Assembly: GCA_903881065.1 (NCBI GenBank)
Contig: CAIRRW010000336.1
Coordinates: 1-7,563 of the forward strand
DNA length: 7,563 nucleotides
Direction: 5' to 3'
From: an uncultured Bacteroidota bacterium
GTDB taxonomy: Bacteria; Bacteroidota; Bacteroidia; 2-12-FULL-35-15
The stretch's first letter is position 1. Each line of letters opens with the position of its first letter. Under the pieces are notes generated by a model. The model was given only the letters and a program-made list of their open reading frames with translations. It was not told where the DNA came from and made no database searches. The position numbers and the translations under genes were made by a program. This document shows positions 6,646 through 7,563 of this stretch, one piece after another.

Positions 6646-7533
6646 ATGATTATTTTTAATTCTGTAGAAAAGCTTAAAAACCACTTAGATAATTTACGTA
6701 ACAACCATAAAACTATTGGTTTTGCCCCCACCATGGGAGCATTGCATCAGGGACATATCTCATTGATTTCAATTGCAAAAGAGCAATGCGACTTAGTAGT
6801 ATGTAGCATTTTTGTAAACCCTACCCAATTTGACGACTCTGTTGACCTAAAGAAATACCCTAGAACTTTAGAAGCGGATTTGGAATTACTAAAAGTAGCA
6901 AATTGTGATATACTATTTGCCCCTGAGATTCCGGAAATTTATTCGGAGAAAGAGTTAAATGACAAGAAAAATCATATTGAAGACAAAACTTGGACTTGCG
7001 GCAAAACAATTGATTTTGGCTTACTCGACAAAGTAATGGAAGGGGCTCACCGACCAGGGCATTTTAATGGTGTTGCACAAGTGGTTAGTAAATTATTCCG
7101 AATAGTTAATCCCAACAAGGCATTCTTCGGACAAAAAGATTATCAACAGCTTTCCATTATAAAAAGTATGGTAAAACAACTAGAGATGCCCATCGAAATA
7201 ATTACCTGTCCTATTATTAGGGAAGCAGATGGATTGGCAATGAGCTCACGCAACAGGAGGCTTACTGAAGAAGAACGAAAAGAGGTTCCTTCTATATCAA
7301 AACTACTTTTCTTTATTAAAGAAATCTATCAAACTCACCCAATTAATCAACTAAAAGAGGTAGTTGCTAATTACTATGCTAAAGAGTCTATGATCCATGT
7401 GGAGTATTTCGAAATTGTTGATTCCGAAACTTTACTATCAATAACTGATTTCAAAAATTCAAAATCTGCGGTTGCCTGCATTGCCGTAAAGCTAAATTCG
7501 GTAAGATTAATTGATAATGTGATTTTGTATTAG
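6646..7533 (+). CDS. panC: Pantoate--beta-alanine ligase (pantothenate synthetase), PanC
   Basis: Cytosolic enzyme that joins pantoate and beta-alanine, using ATP through a pantoyl-adenylate, to form pantothenate for coenzyme A. The motifs of the family are all present: PTMGALHQGH at 28-37 with the HxGH nucleotide-binding signature, VNPTQF at 57-62, EGAHRPGHFNGV at 132-143, FGQKDYQQL at 161-169 (the KMSKS-like part lies further on) and SSRN at 200-203. The length of 295 residues is slightly above the 283 of E. coli; the excess is mostly a lysine-rich stretch around 101-120, before TIDFGLLDKVMEG. I chose the ATG at 6646; a GTG at 6640 would add only two residues and lies in the repeat copy. 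No Shine-Dalgarno sequence is visible. It is transcribed away from the GT5-like gene. A panD often follows panC, but only 30 nt remain in the window. Confidence 0.97.
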   Translation: MIIFNSVEKLKNHLDNLRNNHKTIGFAPTMGALHQGHISLISIAKEQCDLVVCSIFVNPTQFDDSVDLKKYPRTLEADLELLKVANCDILFAPEIPEIYSEKELNDKKNHIEDKTWTCGKTIDFGLLDKVMEGAHRPGHFNGVAQVVSKLFRIVNPNKAFFGQKDYQQLSIIKSMVKQLEMPIEIITCPIIREADGLAMSSRNRRLTEEERKEVPSISKLLFFIKEIYQTHPINQLKEVVANYYAKESMIHVEYFEIVDSETLLSITDFKNSKSAVACIAVKLNSVRLIDNVILY

Positions 7534-7563
7534 CCTTTTTCTAAAACTCCTTAAAGCCGCATC

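Noticed and set aside
7534..7563. Possible convergent gene end (minus-strand CGFKEF then TAG at 7543-7541) or the leader of a panD
   Set aside because: Thirty bases are too few to support either reading, and no recognisable protein end or start is visible.

Overview
The window looks like chromosomal DNA from a member of the Bacteroidota. The evidence is an AT-rich background, a secreted protein with a type IX secretion (T9SS) C-terminal sorting domain, a DUF4270 lipoprotein, start codons without Shine-Dalgarno sequences, and promoter-like sites of the Bacteroidota type (TTTG, about 20 nt, TAnnTTTGC). The genus cannot be named from the sequence alone.

Layout: (1) Bases 1-120 hold the last 39 codons of an IS5-type transposase that enters from the left edge. 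The right end of the element probably lies just past the stop codon. (2) A short non-coding stretch (121-373) contains a hairpin-capable inverted repeat and a possible -7 promoter box. (3) A plus-strand gene (374-2194) encodes a secreted six-repeat NHL beta-propeller protein with Ig-like modules and a T9SS sorting tail. (4) A near-symmetric hairpin (2254-2296) separates this gene from the convergent minus-strand operon. (5) The minus-strand operon, read from right to left, is a short GT5 glycogen/starch-synthase-like protein (6489-5650), a DUF4270 lipoprotein (5642-4161) and glmS (4157-2316). Gaps between genes are 7 nt and 3 nt. (6) A 156-bp divergent control region (6490-6645) carries overlapping back-to-back promoter candidates and a pair of near-identical direct repeats. 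(7) panC (6646-7533) runs on the plus strand, and the last 30 bases hold nothing that can be identified.

GlmS makes glucosamine-6-phosphate, the entry point to peptidoglycan and surface amino sugars, and PanC makes pantothenate for coenzyme A. The GT5-like protein and the DUF4270 lipoprotein have no firm function, but their tight packing with glmS suggests co-expression and possibly a link to cell-surface sugar metabolism. The most striking signal is a perfect 13-bp hairpin followed by a U-tract inside codons 10-21 of the DUF4270 gene. It has the form of an intrinsic terminator in the direction of transcription, and it could make expression of the DUF4270 gene and glmS depend on translation of the DUF4270 start. 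I saw no CRISPR array, tRNA, rRNA or complete mobile element, and no clearly new multi-gene system.
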